DNA from: Monosporascus cannonballus
Lineage: Eukaryota; Ascomycota; Sordariomycetes; Xylariales
Assembly: GCA_004154925.1 (NCBI GenBank)
Contig: QJNS01000078.1
Span: forward strand, 62,001 to 126,000
DNA length: 64,000 nt
Reading direction: 5' to 3'
The notes under the pieces are model-generated. The model was given only the letters and a program-made list of their open reading frames with translations. It was not told the origin of the DNA and did no database searches. Numbering within the stretch: position 1 is the stretch's first letter; each line of letters opens with the position of its first letter. Of this stretch, positions 49,456 through 60,692 are shown piece after piece. The position numbers and the translations under genes were made by a program.

Positions 49456-50730
49456 ATCTGCGCAACGTTGGGGTCTCTGTGCTACGTAGCCCAAGTTTCA
49501 TCGATGAGGCTCCACCATCGACATACTCTCCGGTCTGGTCTAACAGAGGACATACTCCACGCTAATTTCAAAATGAAACCTAGTGGATGATTCTAGAGCC
49601 GTTCCAGGGCCGTATTAGAGCTAGGTAGAAGCGACATTGTTGGCCGATCCGAAAACGCTGGGATACACGCACGACAGAGACGAGGAGAGCTACTCCGATG
49701 GCCTCCAGTAGCCGCGAACGGGACAACCCTGACTTCGGAGGTAGCCAACCGTCTTGAACAACACTGGTGATATTCGCAAGGGGCTTTGCAAGATACCGTA
49801 GCTTATATAGCGAGTAAAGCGCTAAGTTAAAGAATACCGAGAAACAGGTGAAATGGATTCCTACCTTTTTAGAATGGCGCCGTAAAGAGATATAAAACCG
49901 TTTGGACGAGGCTGGAGCATATTGGGAAAAAAGGTTCTTCTTTTCTGCGACTCTTCATCGGTTCTCCGAGAGTACAAAATGCTGGAATTACGGCGAGTCC
50001 TAGATGCTGCAGGTGTCAGAATTACTCTCGCTAGATTGCCGCATGTTAGTACCCGATGCCGATGGTGCGACTCACTCTTACATCAGAACCCCGTTCTTGG
50101 CGAGACCGTGTAGACTTGAAGGGCTTGGATTCATTGCGAGCATCGAGCTAGATATCATAGAGCAGTATTTATGCCGGCGTAGATATACATACGATATGGA
50201 CATAGTCGCCTGCCGACATAATTGAGGTCTTCAAGAAGATGAAATATCAGCCATGTAACAGGTCCTGGTAATGGTACTAAGGTCACAGGTAAAGTTGGTT
50301 GGTGGTGTTGAGGTAGGTGGTGAGACAAAGTCCCAAAAAACTGCGAATGCCTTGAATTAGGCCGACTCCATGCTGGGACCTGCATGAGTGCCACCTTCAC
50401 CTGCAGTTCTCGTCACATCGTATGTTGGCAAGCACCGTATTAGCCTGAAAGGTTTAGTGAAAGTTAATAGAGAGCTAATTGATCATAGTCCCGGTTTTAC
50501 CCGTTTGATGGCTGCGCGTAGTGTATAATCGCCGTGAGTTATATTTTGTTAAAAAATGAAAAGGTATGCGAGATTAAGTGATACGGGATGATCTTCGCCG
50601 TTTAGCCTTTCGTAATGGTAACTTTGCATTAGCTTAAGCCGGATTACCGAGATAATACGGCATGGGATATACATGCGAACGCTATATCCTTACAATTAAC
50701 GAAAAACGGCAGAATGACATACCTACTATA

Positions 50731-50741
50731 CCCCCCCCCCC
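50731..50741. repeat. poly-C tract, 11 bp
   Basis: Homopolymer run of eleven C in intergenic sequence. Confidence 0.9.
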
Positions 50742-52674
50742 AACCACATTAAGGTCACAGCACCTCTTTAATCCAACGCTTTCCAGCATATTGAGGCTGC
50801 TCTTGAAACATCCCTGTTTGTGGGTTGTCTTTTATATTCCAGTTGGCATCTCTACTTTCAGTAATCTGTTACTATGGTGGACATACCGGTAAACCGCCTT
50901 CCTCGGCTGACGTGTTATTGTCAGGGGTGGTTCCATTATATTCTGTTTATTTATTAGAGTTAGGATTCCCCTGAGCCGGCAAGCGGGAGATCGACACTAG
51001 GGGTCTTAGTGGATATATGTACCTTAATGCACTACGCAGGTACTAGAAAGGTACCCGGGGTGGCTCTAGGCACTAAGTTCACGATTCCGAATACCTAATA
51101 CGGAGTAACACCTATCTGGAGGTTACGAGGAGATAATTCCGGCCCGGATGCACCTACCATCTTATGTTACCTATTTCTCACTGGAGGCACTGATCACCGC
51201 GTTTGAAATGTGCATATACCGGTACAAGGACACTGATGGTACTTCACATACTGTATTGTGGGGCTCCTGATCTGACAGAGGGTAAGCCGTAGCCAAGGCC
51301 GGGAGCCAAGACCGTTACAGACGGCCATATACCGTGTCTAGGGGCGACTGTTCCGGCGCGACTTCATACACGATCCGGGAGGTTGGCATTACAAGATGGA
51401 GATTCTGCGCTTAGGCCTTCGCCTGCTACGATGATGAGGGGTTCGCTACCTGGTACTACGTACATAGGGTTCATAGTTCACAATTTATTTCCCCTTTGGC
51501 GTCGGCAGATAATGGAACACCTACTCGGGTGGTGCATGAAGGGTTCGAACTTTATTTATCAAGTGGCATAATGGTAGGATAATTGTTGACGTCCACGTAA
51601 TTTTCAACCCCTCCTCTGATCTCTTATGGGTACGGTATTTCCGAGAAAAACCTGCAGCACACGAGGTTCTTATCCGGGACAACCTTTACCTGTAAGATAC
51701 CTACCTATCTATGTGGCTAAGGGCTACTCACAGATCGGATGATAACGTGGGGGAGACGGATATTGTGGTACCAAGAAGGTCTACATAGGCAGACTCGGAT
51801 CCGGGTCCGGGACCCAGACAACTAGACCCCTTAGATATCTGACAGTCGTTAAATCTCCAACACTGTCAACTAGCCCCTTTTTTATGTAACCCAAAACCTT
51901 CTTTCACCGGATTCCCGTGTTCGCGTAGTCGGTATTGATCATGCTGCGCGTCTTGTATGTGTACTGGCGGGAGGCATTATTCTAGCCTCATTCGATTCCT
52001 ACACCTTAAAGGCTGTAAGTACATATACCTATACATCCGAGAATCCGAGGACGAAAATACTGGGTAATTACATACTTACATCTCCTACGTGGCATTATCA
52101 ATCGTTCTAGCGGCTCTTAGAGTTGTGCCTGCCTCCCTACATAACGAGCTTGAAACCTCCAAGGTTGGACTTAATCATCTAAAGGACAGTCAAACTCTTC
52201 GTTGGCTTGCCTTCCTCGCCTCCCTCCCCCGGGGAAACAACTCTACTCGATTTTCTTCTAAATCTAATTTACCTATTGATTCGCCATTTTCCTGTGGCGC
52301 GTTCCGACCCCCGTGCACGACAATTTTCTCAACCTTCCCTGAATCACCTTCGAGTTCATCCTTTCAGATGCAAAATCGCCTCCCTTTCCTATAAAATGCT
52401 TACCGTCTAGTCATTCATTGGCCGGTGGTCTACTTGGTCCATTACATCACTGCGGATTTTCGTCTACCCTTTTAACCAGGCGTAATTCAAGTGGAACACG
52501 CTTTTCACGCTTGCTGGCTTGCCCGTCAGCTCACCTTACAAGAATCTGTCGGCGGGCATTAAGAGCAATTCCAGTACTTCGACATCCAAGAGTATCCCTA
52601 TAGATTCCTTCGCGCGCAATCCGGATAGAGAGGTCTGACACTCACAAAAGAACACAATCTGGACACCGCCAAGA

Positions 52675-55209
52675 ATGGAGCGGATATCGAATTTCATGTC
52701 ACGAAGATCCACCTGGCCTACCTTCATAGCCAGAAAGGAGGAGCCACATCTACCTATTTCCAGCCAGCCCCAGCCCGTGATAAGATTCAGGACTTTGCTT
52801 GGCCACTGTCTTTACCGCAGAATAGTCATATGGACCTTTTTTGTCGTCGTTTGTCTGTACTTTACGTTGTTCAATCCACGCTTAAGCACGACGTCACAGG
52901 AGGTCCTCCAGTTGGTCAACCTTAGGAAGGACCAGTTCAAAGGGAAGCCTGAGCTCGAGGAGGACGCTGATCTACAAGTGGCCGATCCACAAATGGCCGA
53001 TTTACAAGCGGCCGGTCTACAAGTGGCCGATCCACAAATGGCCGATTTACAAGCGGCCGGTCTACAAGTGGCCGATCCACAAATGGTCGATTTACAAGCG
53101 GCCGGTCTACAAGTGGCTGGCCTACAAGCGCAAGCCGTGGACAACGAAGATCGGGCGTCCCAGAGCAGTCCAGAGATTGAGCCTGCGGATGAAAATGAGA
53201 AAGTTCCTGCAGAGGACAGAGAGAAGAATGATGATGACCCTTCGGGTCTGAATGCCCCACACTGGCTGAAATACGAACAGTAAGAATCTTCCACTATGGT
53301 ATCCAGCGAACTGTGTTTATTAATCATGATATGCAGTCTTGATGGGTACGATAACGGCCTCCGATCCTTAGTACCCCTCACCGAGTATAAGCCCGGGTAT
53401 CCCGAAATATCCTATACTTCAGAGCAGGAGCCCACACCGGCCCAAGTGCATCATACCGAATCTCCCAGGCCTAGGATCTACCGCCCTCAACCGGATTATA
53501 ATTCGGAGGAGTATCGAAGAACGTATGTCCCTGTGCGGTCTTGTTATCTGGATGACGAGAAGAAGGTTCCAGTTCCGGACCTCTACGCATACGATGGAAT
53601 CCCTCAGGGACAACCCCAACCTGCCATAGGCTCATATGGTCTCCTCGGTATCAGACAAGATGTCTGCTTTGATCGATTTAGTCGGTACGGGCCCTATGGC
53701 CTTGGGTACGGTCCGGAAGAAGGAGGGACTGGTGTTGGTATTGACACAGAGCGCGAAGGTAGCGATGCAATCTGGGAAAGAACGGGAAAAATAAATTTTG
53801 ATGGCATCGATTGGGCGTCTGCGCAGCAGCGTTGCTTTTTGGATAACGAGAATCGCTTCTTCACCGGAAACGCGACCTTAGACGCCCACTTGGCCCAGAT
53901 GCATCCCAAGAAGATCGACCGAACGGCAGTAGTTATCCGTCTCTTCACAGGCTTTAAATGGACGAGCCATGCACTTCTCAACTTCCGTGCCCTGGTTTCC
54001 GAGCTGAGTCTCAAATCAGGAGGGGAGTACGACGTGCATTTCCTTCTACACGTCCGCGACAACGCCGCTCCGATATGGGCAGACGAAGTAACGGTGCAGA
54101 ATATCCTGGACGAAAATGTACCACGGGAGTTCCATGGCCTCTGTACTTTATGGTCAGAGGCGCAGATGAAGTTGTACTACCCCGGAGATTTCGGGGACAC
54201 ATTCGAGAATCCGTCGGACAGTGATATCCATGGGGTATACAGGTCGGCCCACATGCCGCTTCAGTACTTCGCGAGGATGCACCCCGAATATGCACACTTT
54301 TGGAACTGGGAGATGGACATGCGTTGGGTCGGTTCGTATTACGAGCTGTTTGGTAGCCTAGGCATATGGGCTGCAAACCAAAGCCGATTAGGCATATGGG
54401 AGCGCTCAGCCAAATACTACATTCCTGCTTTTCATGGAGACTGGAACAATTTCACGCAGCTTGTCGAGGAAGAGACACAAACTTCCGGGAGGAGATCGGT
54501 AATCGGCCCGGTGGACTTCCCCGGTAAGACGGCTCTTCAGTACGGAGAAGAAGGCCCCTTGCCGGAGAGCTGCATCCCTGGACACGACATGTCGGAATGC
54601 GGCGTTGGAGAAGACGCCGATCTCATTAGTCTGAACCCGCTCTTCGATGCAGACGAATCCGGGTGGGTTTTCTCCAGTGATGTTACAGGGTACGACACAC
54701 AGCTTGACAAGCCACCTCGGCGGAGTGCTATCGTTACTGCGTCCCGGTTATCTCGGCGCCTACTGTCTGTGATGCATGAGGAGACATGGCGAAACCACCA
54801 CAGTATGTTCACCGAGATGTTTCCACCTACGATAGCATTCCACCACGGCCTGAAGGCGGTGTATGCACCGCACCCTGTTTATCTGGAACGGGCATGGCCT
54901 GTAGAGGACATCGATAAGACGTTCAATAGCGGTCGCGACCATACCACTGGTGGCCACGGTTCCCCGTTTGATCCGACTAATGAGCATAACTTCAAAGGCA
55001 CTACCTGGTACTACAACAGCCAGTTCGCTGGGCTGCTATGGCGGCGATGGTTAGGCTATGCACAGATTGATGGCCGCGCAAATGAAGGCACATTGAGAGG
55101 TGGGCGACAGGAGGAGGAAGACAGGAGTAGCTCTGGCCGGCTATGCCTACGAAACATGCTGGTGCACCCGATTAAATGGGAGAACCCGGTCGACGAAGGT
55201 AATCATTGA
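52675..55209 (+). CDS. DUF3405 family type II membrane protein
   Basis: Two exons (52675-53279 and 53337-55209; 57-bp intron, GTAAG donor) join to 825 residues; the join restores WLKYEHLDGYDNG. The protein has a short cytosolic tail, one membrane anchor at about residues 50-67 (IVIWTFFVVVCLYFTLF) and then a large lumenal part, the layout of Golgi glycosyltransferases. Residues 100-152 are a 15-residue repeat tract. The DUF3405 core starts with RTAVVIRLFTGFKWTSH near residue 395 and runs to about 760, including HFWNWEMDMRW, the acidic patch FDADESG and FHHGLKAVYAPHPVY. DUF3405 has no proven activity that I know of; a glycosyltransferase-like role is inference from topology and the DMD-like acidic motif. 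No frame break is seen. It lies alone between long gene-free intervals. Confidence 0.87.
52972..53130 (+). repeat. 45-bp coding minisatellite (3.5 copies)
   Basis: Units at 52972-53016, 53017-53061 and 53062-53106 plus a partial copy, starting CTACAAGTGGCCGATCCACA. They encode repeats of LQVADPQMADLQAAG in the lumenal stem of the DUF3405 protein. The third unit differs by one base (Ala to Val). The unit length keeps frame, so copy number can vary without breaking the gene. Confidence 0.93.
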
Positions 55210-56184
55210 TCCCAACTAGACAGCAGCGTCGAGATTGATATTTGCACGAGCGCAGGACTGAAAGATACCCAGCGAACCACAAAAGTTTCAGAGTATAGGG
55301 AGCAATCCAATGGAAAGATACAAGGGCGGCATCAGGATCGTGTTGGAACACGGGAACAGCGAAAAGGCCCTTTCCGCACTGACACCCGGTAAGAAAGTCG
55401 CCGAGCGCTCCGAAGACTCGCGCGGCGTTGGGCGTTACTGGTCTGGACTTAATATTCCCCATCTTGTTCGGAAACTTGGCATCCGACTTCTTTTTTCATA
55501 TTCTCACCCATCCATACATCTCTCTACTATTAATTCCATCACCTGCCACGGCGTCCAATGGGACCCTGATATCACAGGTTAGCGGCTCGATAGGGGGAGC
55601 ATCAGAAGGAAACCGGAATTGCGGGAAAGGGGAAGCCGGGGGGAAATAGTCTACAACGGTCAGGCGTGGTCCTCGGGGCGGAGCCGTTGGCATGGGACGG
55701 ATTAGATTTATCACCTACTGTTGTTTGTATTCATAGATATGCCCTAATGCTTAAACATAGAGCCGCTGCCGCGGGGAATGATATTCGGTTCAAGGTCCAC
55801 GCAGATGTGCTGATGTGCTTGTCATGGAACTATGGGATACGGAGGAGCTGCTGATATGTTTGGTCCATGGTCGCGATGAGAGTCATATGAGAGATATGGG
55901 ATGCTTGGTAGTGCCGACGCCGAAGAGGACCCAATGGGCAACATCTCGGGTAACTCGACAACAGGAAGAAATGGGCTAGGTCTGCTTCAACCCACTACTA
56001 GGAAACTCCTGCTCGCTTGGAAACAAGAGACGTGATTGAGACACTTGGGTACTGGTCCCTGCTTCTGGGAGCAGAGATACTAGTGTCTGGGTGTCAGGGC
56101 AAGGAGAAGGATCTAAACATCTAACTTCAGTTGGAGTTGAGTGTGGGTCATATGTCCCGAGAAGACGTAGGTCGGCCTGATGAA

Positions 56185-56206
56185 TGACTGACTGACTGAC
56201 TGACTG
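56185..56206. repeat. (TGAC)n microsatellite, 5.5 copies
   Basis: Five TGAC units followed by TG. Confidence 0.93.
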
Positions 56207-56602
56207 GGAGTGAGTCGGGGCGTAATTGAGCGGGCCTTATGAATGGGAATAGATTCATTTAATTGGATAACATGTTACACCTACGATAGAGAACTCAGTA
56301 CGAGGGATCAAGAGTAGCCAATGTCATCGGAGCATTATCTCTTTGCGGAACAGCGGGCTTGAGACCAAACACCGCGTAGCTACATCACGATGACGAGGAT
56401 ACCGAGATGCGGTTGTAACCGCGGCGGGAAGGGGGTGGCAGCAGCTCTCTTGGCCAGATATACCACCAGTCCGACATCTGAAGACTGGCAGAAGACGTAG
56501 GAGTAAATGGACGTCGCCGAAGAAGGAAAAATGATTGTATGGACGAAACATACTCTACGCACCCCTGATAACAGCACCGGTAGCGCAGGATTCAACGCCC
56601 AT

Positions 56603-56628
56603 ACACACACACACACATATATATATAT
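56603..56628. repeat. compound (AC)n(AT)n microsatellite
   Basis: Seven AC units run directly into six AT units just downstream of the minus-strand pseudogene. Confidence 0.9.
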
Positions 56629-56662
56629 GTCCGGATAAGAACGCCAGTATTCAAGAACCGAA

Positions 56663-58047
56663 CTACGCCCGCCCCGCCTCATTCCCCCTCTGATACGCGG
56701 CCCAGGCGCGGTCGGCTGCCTCGGCCGCCTCGGGCGCGTCAAAGCCCCACAGCCAGCGCTGGAAAAACGGGTCGGCCAGCGGGTTCGGATAGCCTACGCT
56801 GTGGTTCCCCGTCTCGCGTAGGAGCTCGCGGTCCCGCTTATCCTTGAGGAGGCCGTCGGGCATCTGCCACAGCCGCCCCGTCTTCAGGGTCGCCCTGATG
56901 ACGTGCGTGGTCCGATCCTTGCGCAAACGCTGGTAGATGTCCAGGGCGTCGCCCACCCGCTCCCACCTGTCATCGTCATCGTCGTCGTCCTCGGCAACCG
57001 CCTTGCCCAGCAGGTGTGCGAGCACCGAGACAGATTCGATGCCTGCGGCTGCGCCTTGTCCCTTGACGAAACCACAGGCGAGAAAGCATTAATTATGAGC
57101 CGAACATTATGATTTAGACACACGGCAGTAACGGAGGAGACAATCAAGGGGCCTTAGCCCATTATAATGTGTCGTAACCAGGTTAAAGTGACAGTACGTA
57201 TATCCAAAGTAAACTTGCAGATAAGGCAAGCCCCGGTGCGGGGCATCGCCGACGAGGCAGAACCTACCAGTGGCGTCAACCCACAGTGTCCCGTCGCCGT
57301 CGATCTCGGGCTCGAAGAACATCCAGAGCGCGCAGCCCGTGCCGAGGCTGACGAGCTCGCGCAAGTCCGGGTCCCAAGCACCGAGCTGCGCCCGGAAATC
57401 CGCCAGGTCGACCGGCTGCGGGCCGAAGAACACGTCCTCCGGGTCCGACGACCACAGCCAGGTGACCGCGACGTTGTACGTGCCGTCGAGCCCGTAGGTG
57501 ACGGCCTGGGACTCGGGACCCAGCCAGACGACGATGTTGGGCTGCTAGACGAGGTATCTCAGGTGTGGGCGCCCTGATGGCCCGCTCGTCGATCAGGGGC
57601 CGGTTGACCACCTTACCGTGGGGGATCGCCCTCGGCTTGCGTCTGGTCAGGGCCTCGCGGACGACTGAGTGGCCGCCGTCGGCGCCCACGAAGAGGTTCG
57701 CGTGGAACGTCTCGTCGGGGCTCGACAGGTGCAAGGTGCCGTTTGCGAGGTCGATCCCCGCTGGGCCGACGCCGACACCGTGCCGGACCGTGACGCCCTG
57801 CGCGATGGCTTCGTCGTAGAGTAGCTGGCGGAGATGGGCGCGGTGCAAGGTGAGTAGCGGGGCGCCATACCTGTCTGCCAGCTCTAGTAAGTCTTGGGCG
57901 TGGAGAACTTCCCCCCGTCTTGTAGGCCTTCAGGATGATCTATAGCGGGACGACGGATCTCGATCGAACCTTATCGTAGACCCCGATGCCCTGCGGCACC
58001 CGCACCGCATTCGGATGTAGCTGGATCCCGGCTCCGGTATAGAGTTG
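56663..58047 (-). pseudogene. FAD-dependent (salicylate hydroxylase-type) monooxygenase pseudogene
   Basis: Minus-strand pieces follow the family order but in three frames. First GAGIQLHPNAVRV near 58,000-58,047, then a break near 57,925; then DLLELADRYGAPLLTLHRAHLRQLLYDEA and FVGADGGHSVVREAL; then a break near 57,550; then VTWLWSSDPEDVFFGPQ and FCLVGDAPHRGLPYLQ (the FAD-binding GD motif); and after a probable intron of about 165 bp, GQGAAAGIESVSVLAHLL. The final stop is at 56663. The N-terminal Rossmann GxGxxG segment is missing upstream. Family enzymes hydroxylate aromatic or polyketide substrates with NAD(P)H and O2. With two frameshifts and no N-terminus this copy should be dead. GC-rich coding composition persists, so decay looks recent and not RIP-driven. 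Confidence 0.8.
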
Positions 58048-59303
58048 CTTACTTTAGCGCTTCATGGATGTATGTTGGGAAGAGAACGAAGGGTGTTTAA
58101 TGCACATACAAAAGATGGGATCATAACATAACATGTCCAGCCGCACACAAGCACCTGACAGGCTTCGGAGGGGTGAAAGGCTCATCCAAGACTACCGCAT
58201 AAGCCGTACGAAGTCCCTCGGGACAGCTCCAGAGAAGGCATTAATAGGTCTACTTTAGATTCGTCACACCTACTTAGAGACATGTTGGCATATTTCTTTT
58301 CACTCTTTTGGGTAATACCGTGTCCCATGTTGGACGCAACATTTGCATGGAACCGTACTGTCGGCTACAGGATAGAAGAAAGGCAGCTTGGATTGGCATC
58401 GACCTACCAAGCCGAGTCGCAAGTCGGGTTAAAGACTTATGTTGTCAGGCATAGAATCATGCCGCAGATCCCGGAATGGTGACAACACCGAGTGGAGTTG
58501 GAGTGCTATGCTTGAGAGATAGTGACCACTGCCGCAAACGACTATTTCAATGGCATACATAACAGAATTGAAGAGAAAAGCAAACAAAATCTCCTCAGCC
58601 TCGCGATGCATTTCCGACTGAACCTTTTTATGGCCGCTTGTAGAGTTGCTCTCAAGACTCGAAAGCCCGTGCATCCCATGTTGAAGAAGACCAAAAAAGC
58701 GAGGCGAGGGCCAACACAAGAGGGCATAGGGCTAGGTACTGACAGACAGTGACAGTATGTACGAGTACAACACAACCTGGGAGCAATCATCCACCTTTAG
58801 TGAATGACACTCAATCACCCCCCAGCCTCCCCCTGCTGCCGAAGTTTTATGTGGGGCTTTACATGCCATCATCCCGGCAATAGCTCGAGAAGCCATTCCC
58901 TTCCCATCAATTGTTCACACGTCAACCTCCCGATCAAGACTAGCAATTCCTTTTCAAAATAAACAACCCAAACCTCCCTCCTATACACTCCATTACCCAT
59001 ATACTACATACACGGAGCTGTTCAATTCCACAAGCACAACTGCAGGTACTGAACAATTCTAAGTCAAAATTGTCAGTGTCAAGAGAGCTCGAGCACGTCC
59101 CCTCGCCATCATAACATCATACATACAATTTACTTCCTACCTACTCTTAGCAACCACCTAGGTATATCTTTTCGGCTTCGTCACGGGCCAAGTCGTCTTA
59201 CGCTCCCATAAATAAATAATCACATTTCGGTCGCATTTTCTACGCGACCGTATTGATACCAATTTTACCTTGCTTGCATTTCGCATCTGCAGAAACAAAA
59301 ACC
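58048..59303. other. intergenic region
   Basis: Separates a minus-strand pseudogene from a plus-strand gene. The last 300 bp are pyrimidine-rich with frequent CTAC/CATAC words, as in promoter and 5' leader sequence. No coding motif seen. Confidence 0.45.
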
Positions 59304-60692
59304 ATGTCCGCCAACAGCTGGTTGTCGCGCCAGCGGAAGTCTGACCTCACTGAGCTCGCCGAACACACAGGTCTTAGGAAGTAAGTGCGCAAGTTGAATT
59401 TCCATAGCTAGAACAAAGCCTCTTATTTATTTTCTTCCACGTTGCGAATCTGTGTCGTCTTTTTGTCTTGGTGCATATGCGATTTGGAATGCGATCGACC
59501 GCCATTCTTTGTGTTGATGGAACGCGGCAGAAGTGGGCCCGGACACATCACCATGAAAGACACGCGCCGCCCCGAAGATATGGGACAACACGAGGAGACA
59601 GACGCACGTAACTAACATTTTCCCTGTGAAATAGCTTCGAGTCTTTTAGGAAACCAGAGCTCGAACTTGCCCTCGATGAATACCTGGCGGAGAATTCCTC
59701 CCAGTTCTCCTCTGATCCCAAGGTCGCGCCTTACTATACCAGCCGCGCGAAAAATTCTCCCATCAAGGGTTACGGTTCCCCCATCAAAAAGGATGTCGAC
59801 GGTACTGTAGAGAAGCTCAAGGGCACGAGGCGTCGCATTACCAAAGCTGCCGAAGAGATCATCAATCCGGAGTGAGTCTTGCCCCAGTTCGCGATGACCA
59901 GACGCGGCTTAAGTCTCGCGACCCACTACTCCTCCCCTTTTCACGCGTTTGCTAACATGCCATTACTACAGCAGCTCTGAGGAGGAATCCAATGGTGTTT
60001 CATCGGCTCTTGTGCAGACGCCCGGTCGCGCCCTCTCCCTCGCGAGTCGCATCCCTCTGCCTGCCACCCCGGCCGACGTCGCTAACGCCGTCGATCGCTC
60101 CGCGGTAGCTGTGAGGACACGCGTCGCGTCTCTATACAAGGAATCGGGCATCACGGAAGTAACCCACGCCACGCGTGAGAGTCTCTCCACCGTCACCTCG
60201 GTGCTCTTCGCCATGAACGCCTTCGAAGCGTACTTCTTGCGCCCCGAGATCCTGGCTGACCGCTATGCCTTCACCATTCCCGCCATCTCCTTCCTCGGCA
60301 CTCACGACTATCCGGTTTTCGTTCCGGACGTGTTCCTTCTGCTCACCGTGTCTTTCTGGTCGCCCGCGCTTATTTGGGCTTTTACTAGCATAGTCGCCCC
60401 CAGCATTGCTGGCTACTTCGTGAATATGACCACGAGTGCCACTCATCACGGCCGTGTGACCCGCCGCGCTACCCCCACTCCGGAATACACTATTGATCCC
60501 CTGACGTTTAGCATCGTGAAGGCCATCATCTCCTTCGTGGTATACGGCCAGGGCGTCACGTTCGGTGGCTGGCTCGACCCTCAATCTATCGAGCGCATCA
60601 ACGGCGCCGTCTACGGCGGCTACAAGGGTATCTTGGTTGATTCTGCCATCACTGGCGTCTTCAGTGTATACGATGCCATCCTGAAGAAGTGA
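59304..60692 (+). CDS. SAP/HeH-like domain integral membrane protein
   Basis: Three exons (59304-59380, 59635-59871, 59972-60692) join to 344 residues; introns are 254 and 100 bp. The N-terminal 45 residues (SWLSRQRKSDLTELAEHTGL, then FRKPELELALDEYL) have the two-helix pattern of SAP/HeH domains, which bind DNA or chromatin; intron 1 splits it. A basic Ser/Pro linker follows (SPIKGYGSPIKKD). The second half is hydrophobic: likely membrane segments at about 219-240, 241-257 and 282-300, with a short basic end (ILKK). The layout recalls inner nuclear membrane proteins that tether chromatin, but the specific family is not one I can name with certainty. The ATG is preceded by AAAACC, a good fungal start context. 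No frame break is seen. Confidence 0.8.

Larger units (their letters stand above)
48655..52674. other. long gene-free interval
   Basis: Four kilobases with no recognisable coding motif on either strand; open frames are short and mutually overlapping. It includes one 37-bp tandem duplication and an 11-bp C run. A minus-strand frame at 49126-49494 overlaps the duplication but has no known domain. Confidence 0.5.
55210..56662. other. gene-free interval with microsatellites
   Basis: Anonymous sequence between a plus-strand gene and a minus-strand pseudogene. It contains a TGAC tetranucleotide run and an AC/AT dinucleotide run. Confidence 0.5.

Noticed and set aside
51530..51580. Possible tRNA gene (GGTTCGAAC B-box-like word)
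   Set aside because: The B-box lacks the following CC, and no A-box or acceptor stem pairs with it.
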